A stretch of DNA of 5,893 nt, from NCBI GenBank assembly GCA_964613675.1, contig CAZTIH010000145.1, positions 1 through 5,893 of the forward strand, read 5' to 3'. Every line of letters begins with the position of its first letter. Position 1 is the first letter of the stretch. This document shows, one piece after another, positions 1-5,893 of this stretch. A model generated the notes under the pieces. It saw only the letters and a list, made by a program, of their open reading frames with translations, was not told the origin of the DNA and searched no databases. This DNA is from DAIUCA01 sp964613675 (GTDB taxonomy: Bacteria; Pseudomonadota; Gammaproteobacteria; Competibacterales; Competibacteraceae). Position numbers and translations under genes: made by a program.

Positions 1-48
<48 letters not shown>

Positions 49-61
49 ATCGAGGCGCGGC

Positions 62-90
62 ATACTAGGGAAACCTTCTACGCTTTGCAA
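62..90 (-). promoter_or_regulatory. Sigma70-type promoter of the initiator tRNA gene
   Basis: On the minus strand there is a -35 element TTGCAA (85-90), a spacer of exactly 17 bp, and a -10 element TAGTAT (62-67). The GC-rich stretch GCCGCGCC follows before the expected start near 53-56, a few bases ahead of the mature tRNA 5' end at 48. A GC-rich discriminator after the -10 is characteristic of stable-RNA promoters under stringent control. Hexamers, spacing, discriminator and distance to the tRNA all agree. The assignment is by inspection; no transcript start is known. Confidence 0.7.
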
Positions 91-109
91 GAGGTTGATC
101 TAAATTATT

Positions 110-1006
110 TTAGTGGCGGCTGATGAGAATGACCCCAGTTACGACACAAACCGCGCCAATCACCTGTAAAGGACTCAAAATTTCGCCCAAAAACCACCCA
201 CTGAGAAAAATCGTCATGACGGGGCCAAAGGTTGCCACAATCGCCGTCCGACCCGCTCCTAAGCGTTTATTGGCGGCCGATTGACAGTAAATCGGGATAA
301 CTGTTGAAACCATCGCTAAGGCAAATCCCGCTTGGTAAACCTCAAAGGGCAACGCCATCAACATCTCAAATCCGTGAACTACTCCTAGATGCCCCAACGA
401 AAAGGCCGCGGCTGCTGTTGCGGTGTACGCCGTCAAACGCAAGGGGCCGATCCGATGAACCACCGCCGCACTCCCCAAGCTATACGCTGCGAATGTGATT
501 GCGGCCCCAAACACCCAAGCACCCCCAATTAAAGTGTCAAAAGTAAAATTCAGCCGTAAATCGTCCGCTAATGCGAGACCAATTCCCCCGTAACACAGCA
601 ATAAAGCCAATATCATGGGTTTGGTGACGGTATAGCCAAAAAAAAGTGCGCCAAATAACAAAATGAGGGTGGGGTAAGAAAATAGGATGAGGCGTTCGAT
701 GTTCGCGCTGAGATACTGCAAACCGATGAAATCCAGCAGGCTAGAGAGGTAAAACCCAAGAAACCCTAAGCCGATGAGGGTTAGGCGATCCCAGAGGTTT
801 AATTGGCTACCGCCCCTGTAAAGGCTGTAAATCAGTAGGCCAAGGAAGAGTGGCAAGGCAAAAATCATCCGTAATCCCAACATCACGACCGCATCGCCGC
901 CCGCCAAAATTCCCAATTTCACGAAGATGGCTTTAAACGAAAAGCCCAATGCCGCCGTCAAGGCCAGCGCAATCCCCCAGTAATCCGGCTTAACGGGAAC
1001 AGTCAC
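110..1006 (-). CDS. DMT superfamily transporter with two EamA domains (10 TM)
   Basis: This is a 298-residue inner-membrane protein of the drug/metabolite transporter superfamily, which moves small metabolites across the cytoplasmic membrane; the substrate cannot be read from the sequence. It has about ten hydrophobic segments in two halves, roughly residues 10-148 and 158-297, matching the duplicated EamA fold and the usual length of about 300. Each half has the family pattern of a small-residue, proline-bearing helix followed by a G-rich helix. Examples are FSYPTLILLFGALFFGY (109-125) in the first half and TFGPVMTIFLSGWFLGE (259-275) in the second; the usual GE after that helix is GY in the first half and GE in the second. 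The start is a GTG at 1006 whose bases overlap the TGA of the upstream iclR-like gene (GTGA). The next internal ATG, codon 42, would remove the first helix. There is no clear Shine-Dalgarno sequence, so translation is probably coupled. The regulator upstream likely controls it. Confidence 0.9.
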   Translation of the reverse strand: MTVPVKPDYWGIALALTAALGFSFKAIFVKLGILAGGDAVVMLGLRMIFALPLFLGLLIYSLYRGGSQLNLWDRLTLIGLGFLGFYLSSLLDFIGLQYLSANIERLILFSYPTLILLFGALFFGYTVTKPMILALLLCYGGIGLALADDLRLNFTFDTLIGGAWVFGAAITFAAYSLGSAAVVHRIGPLRLTAYTATAAAAFSLGHLGVVHGFEMLMALPFEVYQAGFALAMVSTVIPIYCQSAANKRLGAGRTAIVATFGPVMTIFLSGWFLGEILSPLQVIGAVCVVTGVILISRH

Positions 1007-1767
1007 TCACGGAACCCCAGTCGCGCCGAGAGCTGTCTTCCCGATTGTTGCAGGAGTTCAATCCATTCGGGTTTGCGTCGGCTAATCAGCGTCGAAATCG
1101 ACAGCCCCGCCACAATTTTTTGGCTACTGTCCCGAATCGGAACACCAACGCAACCCACGCCTAATTCTGCTTCCTCGTTGTCTAGGGCATACCCCTGTTT
1201 CAAGGCCTGCTTAACCTGTTGCCACAAAACTAAGGGGTCGCAGATCGAATTCGGGGTACGGGGCTTGAGTTCAGTACGTTGTGCATACTCCAAACAGCCA
1301 TCAGCGCCCATCTGTCCTAAAAATAATTTGCCAACTGCCGTGACATGCAAAGGGGCATGACTCCCAATAAGTTGTTCAACTCGCATCATTCGTTGAGTGG
1401 GAATGGCGTGCTCGACATACGACACAAAATCGCCCTCTTGAACGATTAAATTGACGGTTTCATCGAGTTGATCGCGCAACGCTTCCAAGATCGGTCGTGC
1501 CTCCCGTCGCAAGTCCCGTTGCCCCTGCACCCGACTGCCCAACTGTGCCAACCGTATCCCCAAAGCGTAACGGCCCGCTGTGTGTTCGACCAATTCATGT
1601 TGAGAAAGCGATGCCAGGATGCGAAATGCCGTCGAGGGATGCAGCCGAGATTGGGTCGCTAACTCTCGTAGCGTTAAAGGCGTGTCCATTTCCGCCAAAC
1701 AATCTAATAAGCGAACGGCACGATTGATGACCTGAATTTTACACTTTTTCTCGGTTTCAACATTCAT
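1003..1767 (-). CDS. IclR-family transcriptional regulator
   Basis: This is a 254-residue DNA-binding regulator of the IclR family, of typical length. Residues about 10-71 form the N-terminal winged helix-turn-helix: RAVRLLDCLAE starts it, LTLRELATQSRLHPSTAFRI is the HTH with its recognition helix, and GRYALG is the wing. Residues about 85-250 form the effector-binding domain, with family landmarks SHAPLHVTAVGKLFL (136-150) and ELGVGCVGVPIRD (201-213). IclR proteins act as repressors or activators answering small carboxylates or aromatics; the effector here is unknown. The ATG at 1765-1767 is preceded by only a weak AGGG (1778-1781), 10 nt away. It shares a GTGA overlap with the EamA transporter gene, so the two form one operon, presumably regulator plus regulated transporter. 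It is divergent from the V-ATPase operon, and palindromes in the shared intergenic region are candidate operators. Confidence 0.93.
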   Translation of the reverse strand: MNVETEKKCKIQVINRAVRLLDCLAEMDTPLTLRELATQSRLHPSTAFRILASLSQHELVEHTAGRYALGIRLAQLGSRVQGQRDLRREARPILEALRDQLDETVNLIVQEGDFVSYVEHAIPTQRMMRVEQLIGSHAPLHVTAVGKLFLGQMGADGCLEYAQRTELKPRTPNSICDPLVLWQQVKQALKQGYALDNEEAELGVGCVGVPIRDSSQKIVAGLSISTLISRRKPEWIELLQQSGRQLSARLGFRE

Positions 1768-1781
1768 AGCGGCTTTACCCT

Positions 1782-1798
1782 GTAAAACAAGTTTTTAC
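1782..1798. promoter_or_regulatory. Palindromic candidate operator, iclR-proximal
   Basis: GTAAAA (1782-1787) and TTTTAC (1793-1798) form a perfect 6-bp inverted repeat around a 5-nt centre, just upstream of the iclR-like start codon. Its right arm extends into TTTTTACGA (1792-1800), whose reverse complement TCGTAAAAA recurs at 1834-1842. Placement, size and symmetry fit a dimer-binding operator, and autoregulation by the adjacent IclR protein is the simplest reading. That is inference; no known IclR consensus was matched. Confidence 0.4.
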
Positions 1799-1827
1799 GA
1801 TGCGAAATGTCGAGCAGTGTAGAGCGG

Positions 1828-1842
1828 TTTTTATCGTAAAAA
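1828..1842. promoter_or_regulatory. Palindromic candidate operator, atpB-proximal
   Basis: TTTTTA (1828-1833) and TAAAAA (1837-1842) form a perfect 6-bp inverted repeat around TCG. The segment TCGTAAAAA (1834-1842) is the exact reverse complement of 1792-1800 in the other palindrome, about 42 bp away centre to centre, or roughly four helical turns. It sits immediately upstream of the TTGACA at 1850-1855. It could let the divergent IclR protein, or another dimeric factor, act on both promoters. AT-rich palindromes also arise by chance or as upstream promoter elements, so the call is tentative. Confidence 0.38.
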
Positions 1843-1849
1843 TATGGCC

Positions 1850-1881
1850 TTGACAGAGGGAGCAAACCCTTTTTGTCTATT
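1850..1881 (+). promoter_or_regulatory. Possible promoter of the V-ATPase operon
   Basis: A perfect -35 consensus TTGACA lies at 1850-1855, 55 nt before the atpB start codon. The -10 is poor: TCTATT (1876-1881) is the nearest match but lies 20 bp away, longer than the usual 16-18, and the correctly spaced hexamers are weak. A weak or activator-dependent promoter would look like this, and a palindrome abuts the upstream side. If this is the promoter, transcription starts after 1844, which rules out the upstream ATG as a start codon. Confidence 0.3.
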
Positions 1882-1899
1882 CAAAACTGCAACCCGCCC

Positions 1900-1903
1900 G
1901 GAG
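1900..1903 (+). promoter_or_regulatory. Ribosome binding site that sets the atpB start
   Basis: GGAG lies 6 nt before the ATG at 1910. The longer in-frame ATG at 1844 has only AT-rich palindrome sequence upstream and no Shine-Dalgarno match. This decides for the 450-residue form of subunit B. Confidence 0.75.
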
Positions 1904-1909
1904 ATACCG

Positions 1910-3262
1910 ATGCAAAACCTTTTGCGATATGCGCAAGTGCTGGAAATCGTAGGCGATATTCTTCGCATTGCCGTCCCCACCCCCGAGGGCCGTGTCCGCG
2001 ACATTTGTTTAGGCGATGTAGCGATTGTCGAAGATCAGTTGCAACAGTCCCTGGCACAGGTGATCCGTTTAGATGGCGAGAAAATTACATTACAGGTGTT
2101 CGAGGGAACCCGCGGGTTGTCCACCCAAGCCACCGTGCGGTTTCTCGGACGCACCATGGTGGCGACCTACTCCAGTAATATTCTGGGACGCATTTTTCGC
2201 GGCACCGGTGAACCTTTAGATGGTGGGCCAGACCTGTCCCAAGATCCCCAAGTGACGATTGGGGGCCCGTCGGTAAATCCCATGCGGCGACGGCTGGCCT
2301 CTAAGCTCATCCGAACCGATGTGCCCATGATTGATGTGTTCAATTGTCTCGTCGAAAGTCAGAAAATCCCCATTTTTTCCGTCGCGGGGGAGCCGTTTAA
2401 CCCATTTTTGGCCCGCATCGGCATTCAAGCGGATGCTGACATTGTGGTGTTTGGGGGCATGGGACTGATTTTTGACGATTATCACTTCTTCAAAACAGCT
2501 TTTGAAAATGCAGGGGTGTTCTCGCGAACCGTGATGTTCGTCAATCAAGCCTCGGATCCCATCGTCGAACGATTGCTCATCCCCGACATGGCGTTAGCGG
2601 TTGCGGAACACTTTGCCGTCGAAGAATCCAAGCGCGTGCTGGTGCTGTTGACCGACATGACCGCCTTTGCCGATGCGTTGAAGGAAGTGGGAATCGCGAT
2701 GGATCAAGTGCCGTCAAATCGCGGTTACATGGGGGATTTGTACTCACAGTTGGCGCGACGTTACGAGAAGGCGTGTGACTATCAATCGGGTGGTTCGGTG
2801 ACCGTGCTGTCGGTGACTACCATGCCCGGCGATGATGTTACGCATCCTGTGCCCGACAACACGGGTTACATCACCGAAGGACAATTTTATTTGCATGGTG
2901 GCGTGATTGACCCCTTTGGCTCGTTGTCACGCCTCAAACAGCATGTCATCGGTAAAGTGACGCGGGAAGATCATGGCCAGTTGATGAATGCCCTTATCCG
3001 CGCTTACAGCCAGGCGAAGGATGCAGAGCAAAAGCAAGCGATGGCTTTTGAATTGTCGGATTTTGATCACAAATTACTGCAATTTGCGGCGAAGTTCCGC
3101 GAACGGTTTATGAAACTCGATGTTTCGTTGCCCCTCGAAAATGCCCTGGATTTGGGCTGGGAAACCCTTGCCGAGTGTTTTGAACCCGCCGAAGTCCTGA
3201 TTAAACAGAGTCTTGTCGATAAATACTGGCCCCAGTCCGTCAAACTCAGCAAAGCGAGTTAA
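1910..3262 (+). CDS. atpB: V-type ATPase subunit B (non-catalytic)
   Basis: This is a 450-residue regulatory subunit of the cytoplasmic A3B3 hexamer in a V-type rotary ATPase. An N-terminal beta-barrel (about 1-80, ending LSTQATVRFLG) is followed by the nucleotide-binding fold and a helical C-terminal domain. As expected for B, the P-loop is degenerate: IPIFSVAGEPFN (153-164) has no GKT. Strong family landmarks are VLVLLTDMTAFADALKEV (243-260), MPGDDVTHPVPDNTGYITEG (305-324) and DPFGSLSRL (334-342); Arg341 in the last corresponds by position to the arginine finger donated to the A subunit site. From memory, the sequence is closest to chlamydial-type B subunits. An in-frame ATG at 1844 would add 22 residues that resemble nothing in the family and lacks a ribosome site. 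It is first in its operon here, with no A subunit upstream. The next gene, atpD, starts 3 nt after the stop. Confidence 0.96.
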   Translation: MQNLLRYAQVLEIVGDILRIAVPTPEGRVRDICLGDVAIVEDQLQQSLAQVIRLDGEKITLQVFEGTRGLSTQATVRFLGRTMVATYSSNILGRIFRGTGEPLDGGPDLSQDPQVTIGGPSVNPMRRRLASKLIRTDVPMIDVFNCLVESQKIPIFSVAGEPFNPFLARIGIQADADIVVFGGMGLIFDDYHFFKTAFENAGVFSRTVMFVNQASDPIVERLLIPDMALAVAEHFAVEESKRVLVLLTDMTAFADALKEVGIAMDQVPSNRGYMGDLYSQLARRYEKACDYQSGGSVTVLSVTTMPGDDVTHPVPDNTGYITEGQFYLHGGVIDPFGSLSRLKQHVIGKVTREDHGQLMNALIRAYSQAKDAEQKQAMAFELSDFDHKLLQFAAKFRERFMKLDVSLPLENALDLGWETLAECFEPAEVLIKQSLVDKYWPQSVKLSKAS

Positions 3263-3265
3263 ACG

Positions 3266-3859
3266 ATGTCGCGGCTTACGCTCAATAAATCGTCGTTAAC
3301 GACGGAACAACGCCGTCTAAAGTTGTTAAAGCAATTTTTACCGTCCCTAGACCTAAAACGCCGCCAACTGATGGCAGAACGGGCAAAAGCGCGTCGGGTA
3401 CTGGCCCAGTTGAGCGAACAGCAGCAAGCCCAACACACCGAGGCAGCGGCACAATTTCCGCTGTTAGCCACGCTTCAATGCGATGAACTGGTCACGATTT
3501 CGCGGGTTGAAGCGGATGAAGAAAACATCGTGGGCGTGAAATTGCCGCGCATTAAACAGGTGCATTTTGTCCACGCGGACTACGATTTTTTCGCTACCCC
3601 CGTGTGGATGGAACTCCTGGCGACGGCTTTAGAACAGGCGTTGCGGTTGGCGGCAGAAAAGGCGTTTGCGGAACACCGTTTAGCGTTGCTTGAAAAAGCG
3701 GTCATTCGCATCACCCAGCGCGTCAATTTGTTTGAAAAAGTGCTGATTCCCCGTACCCAAGATCACATCCGCCGCATTCGCCTTTACCTTGGTGAACAGG
3801 AACGCGCCGCCGTGATTCGCGCCAAACTCGCCAAAGCCCGACAGGTGGCCCACGCATGA
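3266..3859 (+). CDS. atpD: V-type ATPase subunit D (central rotor stalk)
   Basis: This is a 197-residue subunit D, the antiparallel coiled coil of the central shaft that couples hexamer catalysis to ring rotation (the counterpart of F-type gamma). The N-terminal helix (about 8-60) begins LNKSSLTTEQRRLKLLKQFL and is rich in Lys, Arg, Gln and Leu. The middle (about 70-115) forms the globular portion. The long C-terminal helix carries the family signature ITQRVNLFEKVLIP (149-162), followed by HIRRIRLYLGEQERAAVIRA (167-186). The length is normal. The ATG follows the atpB stop by 3 nt without an evident Shine-Dalgarno sequence, so it probably relies on coupling. Its TGA overlaps the atpI start (ATGA at 3856-3859). 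Confidence 0.94.
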   Translation: MSRLTLNKSSLTTEQRRLKLLKQFLPSLDLKRRQLMAERAKARRVLAQLSEQQQAQHTEAAAQFPLLATLQCDELVTISRVEADEENIVGVKLPRIKQVHFVHADYDFFATPVWMELLATALEQALRLAAEKAFAEHRLALLEKAVIRITQRVNLFEKVLIPRTQDHIRRIRLYLGEQERAAVIRAKLAKARQVAHA

Positions 3860-5624
3860 TCGTTCCACTACAAAAAATTACGCTTATTGGCCCGCTTTCC
3901 GCCCACGAAGCGACCCTCGTCAAGTTGCAGCAGTTGGGGTGTCTCCATCTATTGCCGCTCAACGCCGCGCCAGAGATGAAGGCCTCAACCACCAGCGAAT
4001 CGGTGCGACAGGCCCTGCGGTATCTGAACGAAACCCCCAATCCTCGGTTACCTGTGCGCGATGAACGGTTGTTTGACTTAGACCAAGTGGTTGAAACCAT
4101 CCTTGCCAATCGGCAAAACCGTCGCGACACCCTTGACCGTCGGGAGTTTTTGCGACGGCGTCTCAATGATTTGAAGCCGTGGGGGGAATTCCAGTTACCG
4201 CCCTTGGAGGCGTTGGCAGGGCAACGATTGTGGTTTTATCGACTGCCGGTCGGTCAACGAAAAGCTCTCCAAAGTCTTGATTTGCCTTGGCAAATTGTTC
4301 ATCAAGTCGGGCGCTGGTTGTTTGTCGTCGTAATCAGTCCCCAGGAACCTCCTAATGGAATGTTGCCCGTGCCCCGTACCCATACCGGGAGCGCTGCGGT
4401 CGCAGAACTGAATGCCGAACTNNNNNNNNNNAACTCGACCACCTCGATTCCTATCTCGAACAACTCGACGCTGAGCGCCATGCCCTGACCCGTTGGCGGT
4501 ATCTCATCAACCGTCATTTAGCGGATGTGGCGGATACGGCGAGTTTGGCCCAAGCCACCGCGCAAATTTGGCGGGACGAGGCGTTATTTGCGGTCAATGG
4601 CTGGTTGCCTAACGATCAAATCGCGAATTTGACCGCTTTCGCGCAGCAACAACAGCTCGCATTGCACGCCGATCCCCCGCAGCAAGACGACAATCCCCCC
4701 ACCCTTTTGCGCAACCCTCCATTGACCGCCGGTGGGCAGGACTTAGTGGCGTTTTATCAAATGCCGGGGTATCGGGATTGGGACCCATCGGGCTGGGTGT
4801 TTTGGTCATTCGCTTTATTCTTTGCGATGATTCTTGCCGATGCGGGTTATGCCGTTGTGTTATTTGGAGTGGTGAGTTTGTACCGCCGAAAACTAATGGC
4901 ACGTCCCAGTACCCAGCGGTTGTATACCCTGTTGAAGGTGGTACTGGGAGCAGCGTTTGGTTATGGCGTGTTGGTCGGGAGCTATTTTGGGGTATCCCCC
5001 CCGCCCGGGTCGTTTCTCGATACCCTCAAACTCATCGACATGAATGATCAAGATTTCATGTTGAAGTTATCCGTGGTGATTGGATGTTTGCACCTGATAG
5101 CGGCGAATGGTTATCGCGCTCATCGACAGGGTAATTGGCCGCAAAACGGGGTGCCATTGGGGTGGATCACGGCCATTTTAGGGGGACTCGCGCTGTATTT
5201 TGGCTTTCCCTTTGGGGCGTTACTGCTGGTGGTGGGGCTGGGCGTAGTGGGGTTTGCGGCTGCTCAAAACGCCCAAACGCCAATTCAGCAAGTCTTGGCC
5301 GCTGCACTAGCGCTTACGGATGTCACGAAATTGTTTGGCGATATTTTGAGTTATTTGCGGTTATTTGCGTTGGGGCTGGCCAGTGCACAACTGGCGATTA
5401 CGTTTAACAACCTCGCGTCTCAGGTCAACGAAGCCCTTCCTGGTCCGGGATTGCTCCTTGCACTGCTTATTTTGATTTTTGGCCATGTTATTAATTTAAT
5501 CTTGGGCATCGTAAGCGGGCTGGTTCACGGTTTACGACTGAATTTTATCGAGTTTTTTAACTGGGGCCTCACACAAGAAGGCTATCCCTTTAAGCCCTTT
5601 TCCAAACAGGAATCCGAACTATGA
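3856..5624 (+). CDS. atpI: V-type ATPase subunit I (membrane stator), split by an assembly gap
   Basis: This is the stator subunit that forms the ion half-channels against the K ring. About 189 residues are visible before the N run and 396 after it. The cytoplasmic first part opens with the family-typical start (IVPLQKITLIGP, then LQQLGCLHLLPL) and includes coiled-coil stretches. The frame resumes after the gap as LDHLDSYLEQLDAERHALTR. About eight membrane helices follow. LADAGY (4833-4850) lies in the first of them. SYLRLFALGLASAQLA carries the essential Arg (codon 5358-5360, equivalent to yeast Vph1 Arg735). HGLRLNFIEF near the end carries the second conserved Arg (codon 5535-5537), followed by GYPFKPF. 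The two reading frames differ only because the gap is written as 10 Ns: an in-frame join needs 3n+2 missing bases. At about 590 residues it is somewhat short for the family. AGGTGG (3843-3848), 7 nt from the ATG, is a good ribosome site; the 3' end overlaps atpK by ATGA. Confidence 0.93.
4422..4431. other. Assembly gap (10 Ns) inside atpI
   Basis: Ten undetermined bases interrupt atpI. The frame entering the gap, with codons in phase with 3856, and the frame leaving it, in phase with 5622, are offset. The true insert is therefore 2 modulo 3 (for example 8, 11 or 14 bases, or more) if the gene is intact. Protein on both sides is hydrophilic and coiled-coil-like, so only a small part of the cytoplasmic domain is likely lost. 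Ten may be a placeholder length rather than a measured size. Confidence 0.9.
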
Positions 5625-5893
5625 ACGAATTTGTCCTTGCCCTTGGTTGGATCGGGATTTACGCCCCTATGGCCTTAGGGGCTGTGGGAAGCAGCATTGG
5701 TTGTGCGTTGGCGGGTCAGGCCGCGATTGGGGCCATGCTCGATGCAGATGGGGGATATGGTCGTTACATCGGGGTCTCGGCGATGCCCTCGTCGCAGCTG
5801 ATTTACGGCATCGTGATCATGTTTGCGCTCAATCGGCCGGATTTTTCTGCGGCGGCGGCGGCCGGGCTATTTGGGATCGGGTTATTGGCGGGG
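5621..5893 (+). CDS. atpK: V-type ATPase subunit K (proteolipid ring), partial at the 3' end
   Basis: These are the first 91 codons of the membrane rotor ring proteolipid; the reading frame is still open at the window end. The first helix (about 6-38) is rich in Gly, Ala and Ser (GAVGSSIGCALAGQAAIGAML), as in tightly packed c-type rings. A short polar loop (DADGGYGRYIG, 41-51) follows, then the second helix with PSSQLIYG (56-63), and the third hairpin begins near residue 77. PSSQ aligns with the segment that supplies Thr64 and Gln65 to the sodium site of Enterococcus hirae NtpK, with Ser in place of Thr. The essential Glu lies in the later hairpin, outside the window, so ion choice cannot be settled. 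The ATG overlaps the atpI stop (ATGA), and AGGA (5608-5611), 9 nt upstream, is the likely ribosome site. Bacterial K proteins of this class usually have four helices and about 140-160 residues. Confidence 0.9.
   Translation, partial: MNEFVLALGWIGIYAPMALGAVGSSIGCALAGQAAIGAMLDADGGYGRYIGVSAMPSSQLIYGIVIMFALNRPDFSAAAAAGLFGIGLLAG

Noticed and set aside
1816..1844. Minus-strand promoter for the iclR-like gene with -10 TACACT (1816-1821)
   Set aside because: The -10 is reasonable, but the hexamers at 17-18 bp spacing are poor -35 matches. The start site cannot be fixed by eye, so it is not listed as a feature.
1844..1909. ATG at 1844 as the true atpB start
   Set aside because: It has no ribosome site, overlaps palindrome and promoter-like sequence, and encodes residues with no family resemblance. 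The start at 1910 has GGAG at good spacing and gives a normal B N-terminus.
2216..2548. 110-residue minus-strand open frame inside atpB
   Set aside because: It is antisense to a highly conserved part of subunit B, resembles no family I know, and has no supporting start signals. It is a shadow frame.
3723..4166. 147-residue Arg-rich minus-strand open frame across the atpD/atpI junction
   Set aside because: Its composition reflects the reverse of well-supported coding sequence. Both genes on the plus strand are recognisable families, so this is not a gene.
4527..5624. Separate 365-residue membrane protein starting at 4527
   Set aside because: The same frame is open and coherent back to the N run at 4422-4431, and the protein continues subunit I. 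The ATG-less start is an artefact of the assembly gap.
5848..5864. GCG trinucleotide run encoding five alanines
   Set aside because: It lies in the third hydrophobic segment of subunit K, where Ala-rich sequence is normal. It is too short to be an informative repeat.

Overview
This window carries the start of a bacterial V-type (A/V-type) rotary ATPase operon on the plus strand (atpB, atpD, atpI, atpK). Facing away from it on the minus strand are an IclR-family regulator gene and a DMT/EamA-family membrane transporter gene. The left edge holds the 5' two-thirds of an initiator tRNA gene, also on the minus strand. I see no CRISPR array, insertion sequence, prophage gene or obviously unknown gene; almost all of the window is explained by recognisable families.

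Layout: 1-48, partial tRNA-fMet (-), with a good promoter just upstream at 62-90. 110-1006, EamA transporter (-), starting at a GTG that overlaps the stop of the upstream IclR gene (1003-1767, -). 1768-1909 is the only real intergenic region. It holds two AT-rich palindromes that share the 9-mer TCGTAAAAA in opposite orientations, plus a perfect TTGACA hexamer. 1910-3262, V-ATPase non-catalytic subunit B. 3266-3859, rotor stalk subunit D. 3856-5624, membrane stator subunit I, interrupted by an assembly gap of 10 Ns at 4422-4431 and so broken into two apparent reading frames. 5621-5893, proteolipid subunit K, cut by the window end.

How the genes work together: B belongs to the cytoplasmic hexamer, D is the central rotor stalk, I is the membrane stator with the ion half-channels, and K forms the membrane rotor ring. 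Junctions are very tight (3-nt gap, then two ATGA overlaps), which fits one translationally coupled transcript. The proteins most resemble my recollection of the chlamydial/spirochaete class of bacterial V-ATPases, whose usual order is E-x-A-B-D-I-K. Here the catalytic A subunit and stalk subunit E are not upstream of B: the divergent IclR gene occupies that place. They must lie downstream, elsewhere in the genome, or be absent.

Organism: a bacterium of moderate G+C content. The initiator tRNA resembles proteobacterial (especially gammaproteobacterial) examples, and the promoter-like elements fit sigma70. This is a weak taxonomic guess. The N run shows that the source is a draft or metagenomic assembly.
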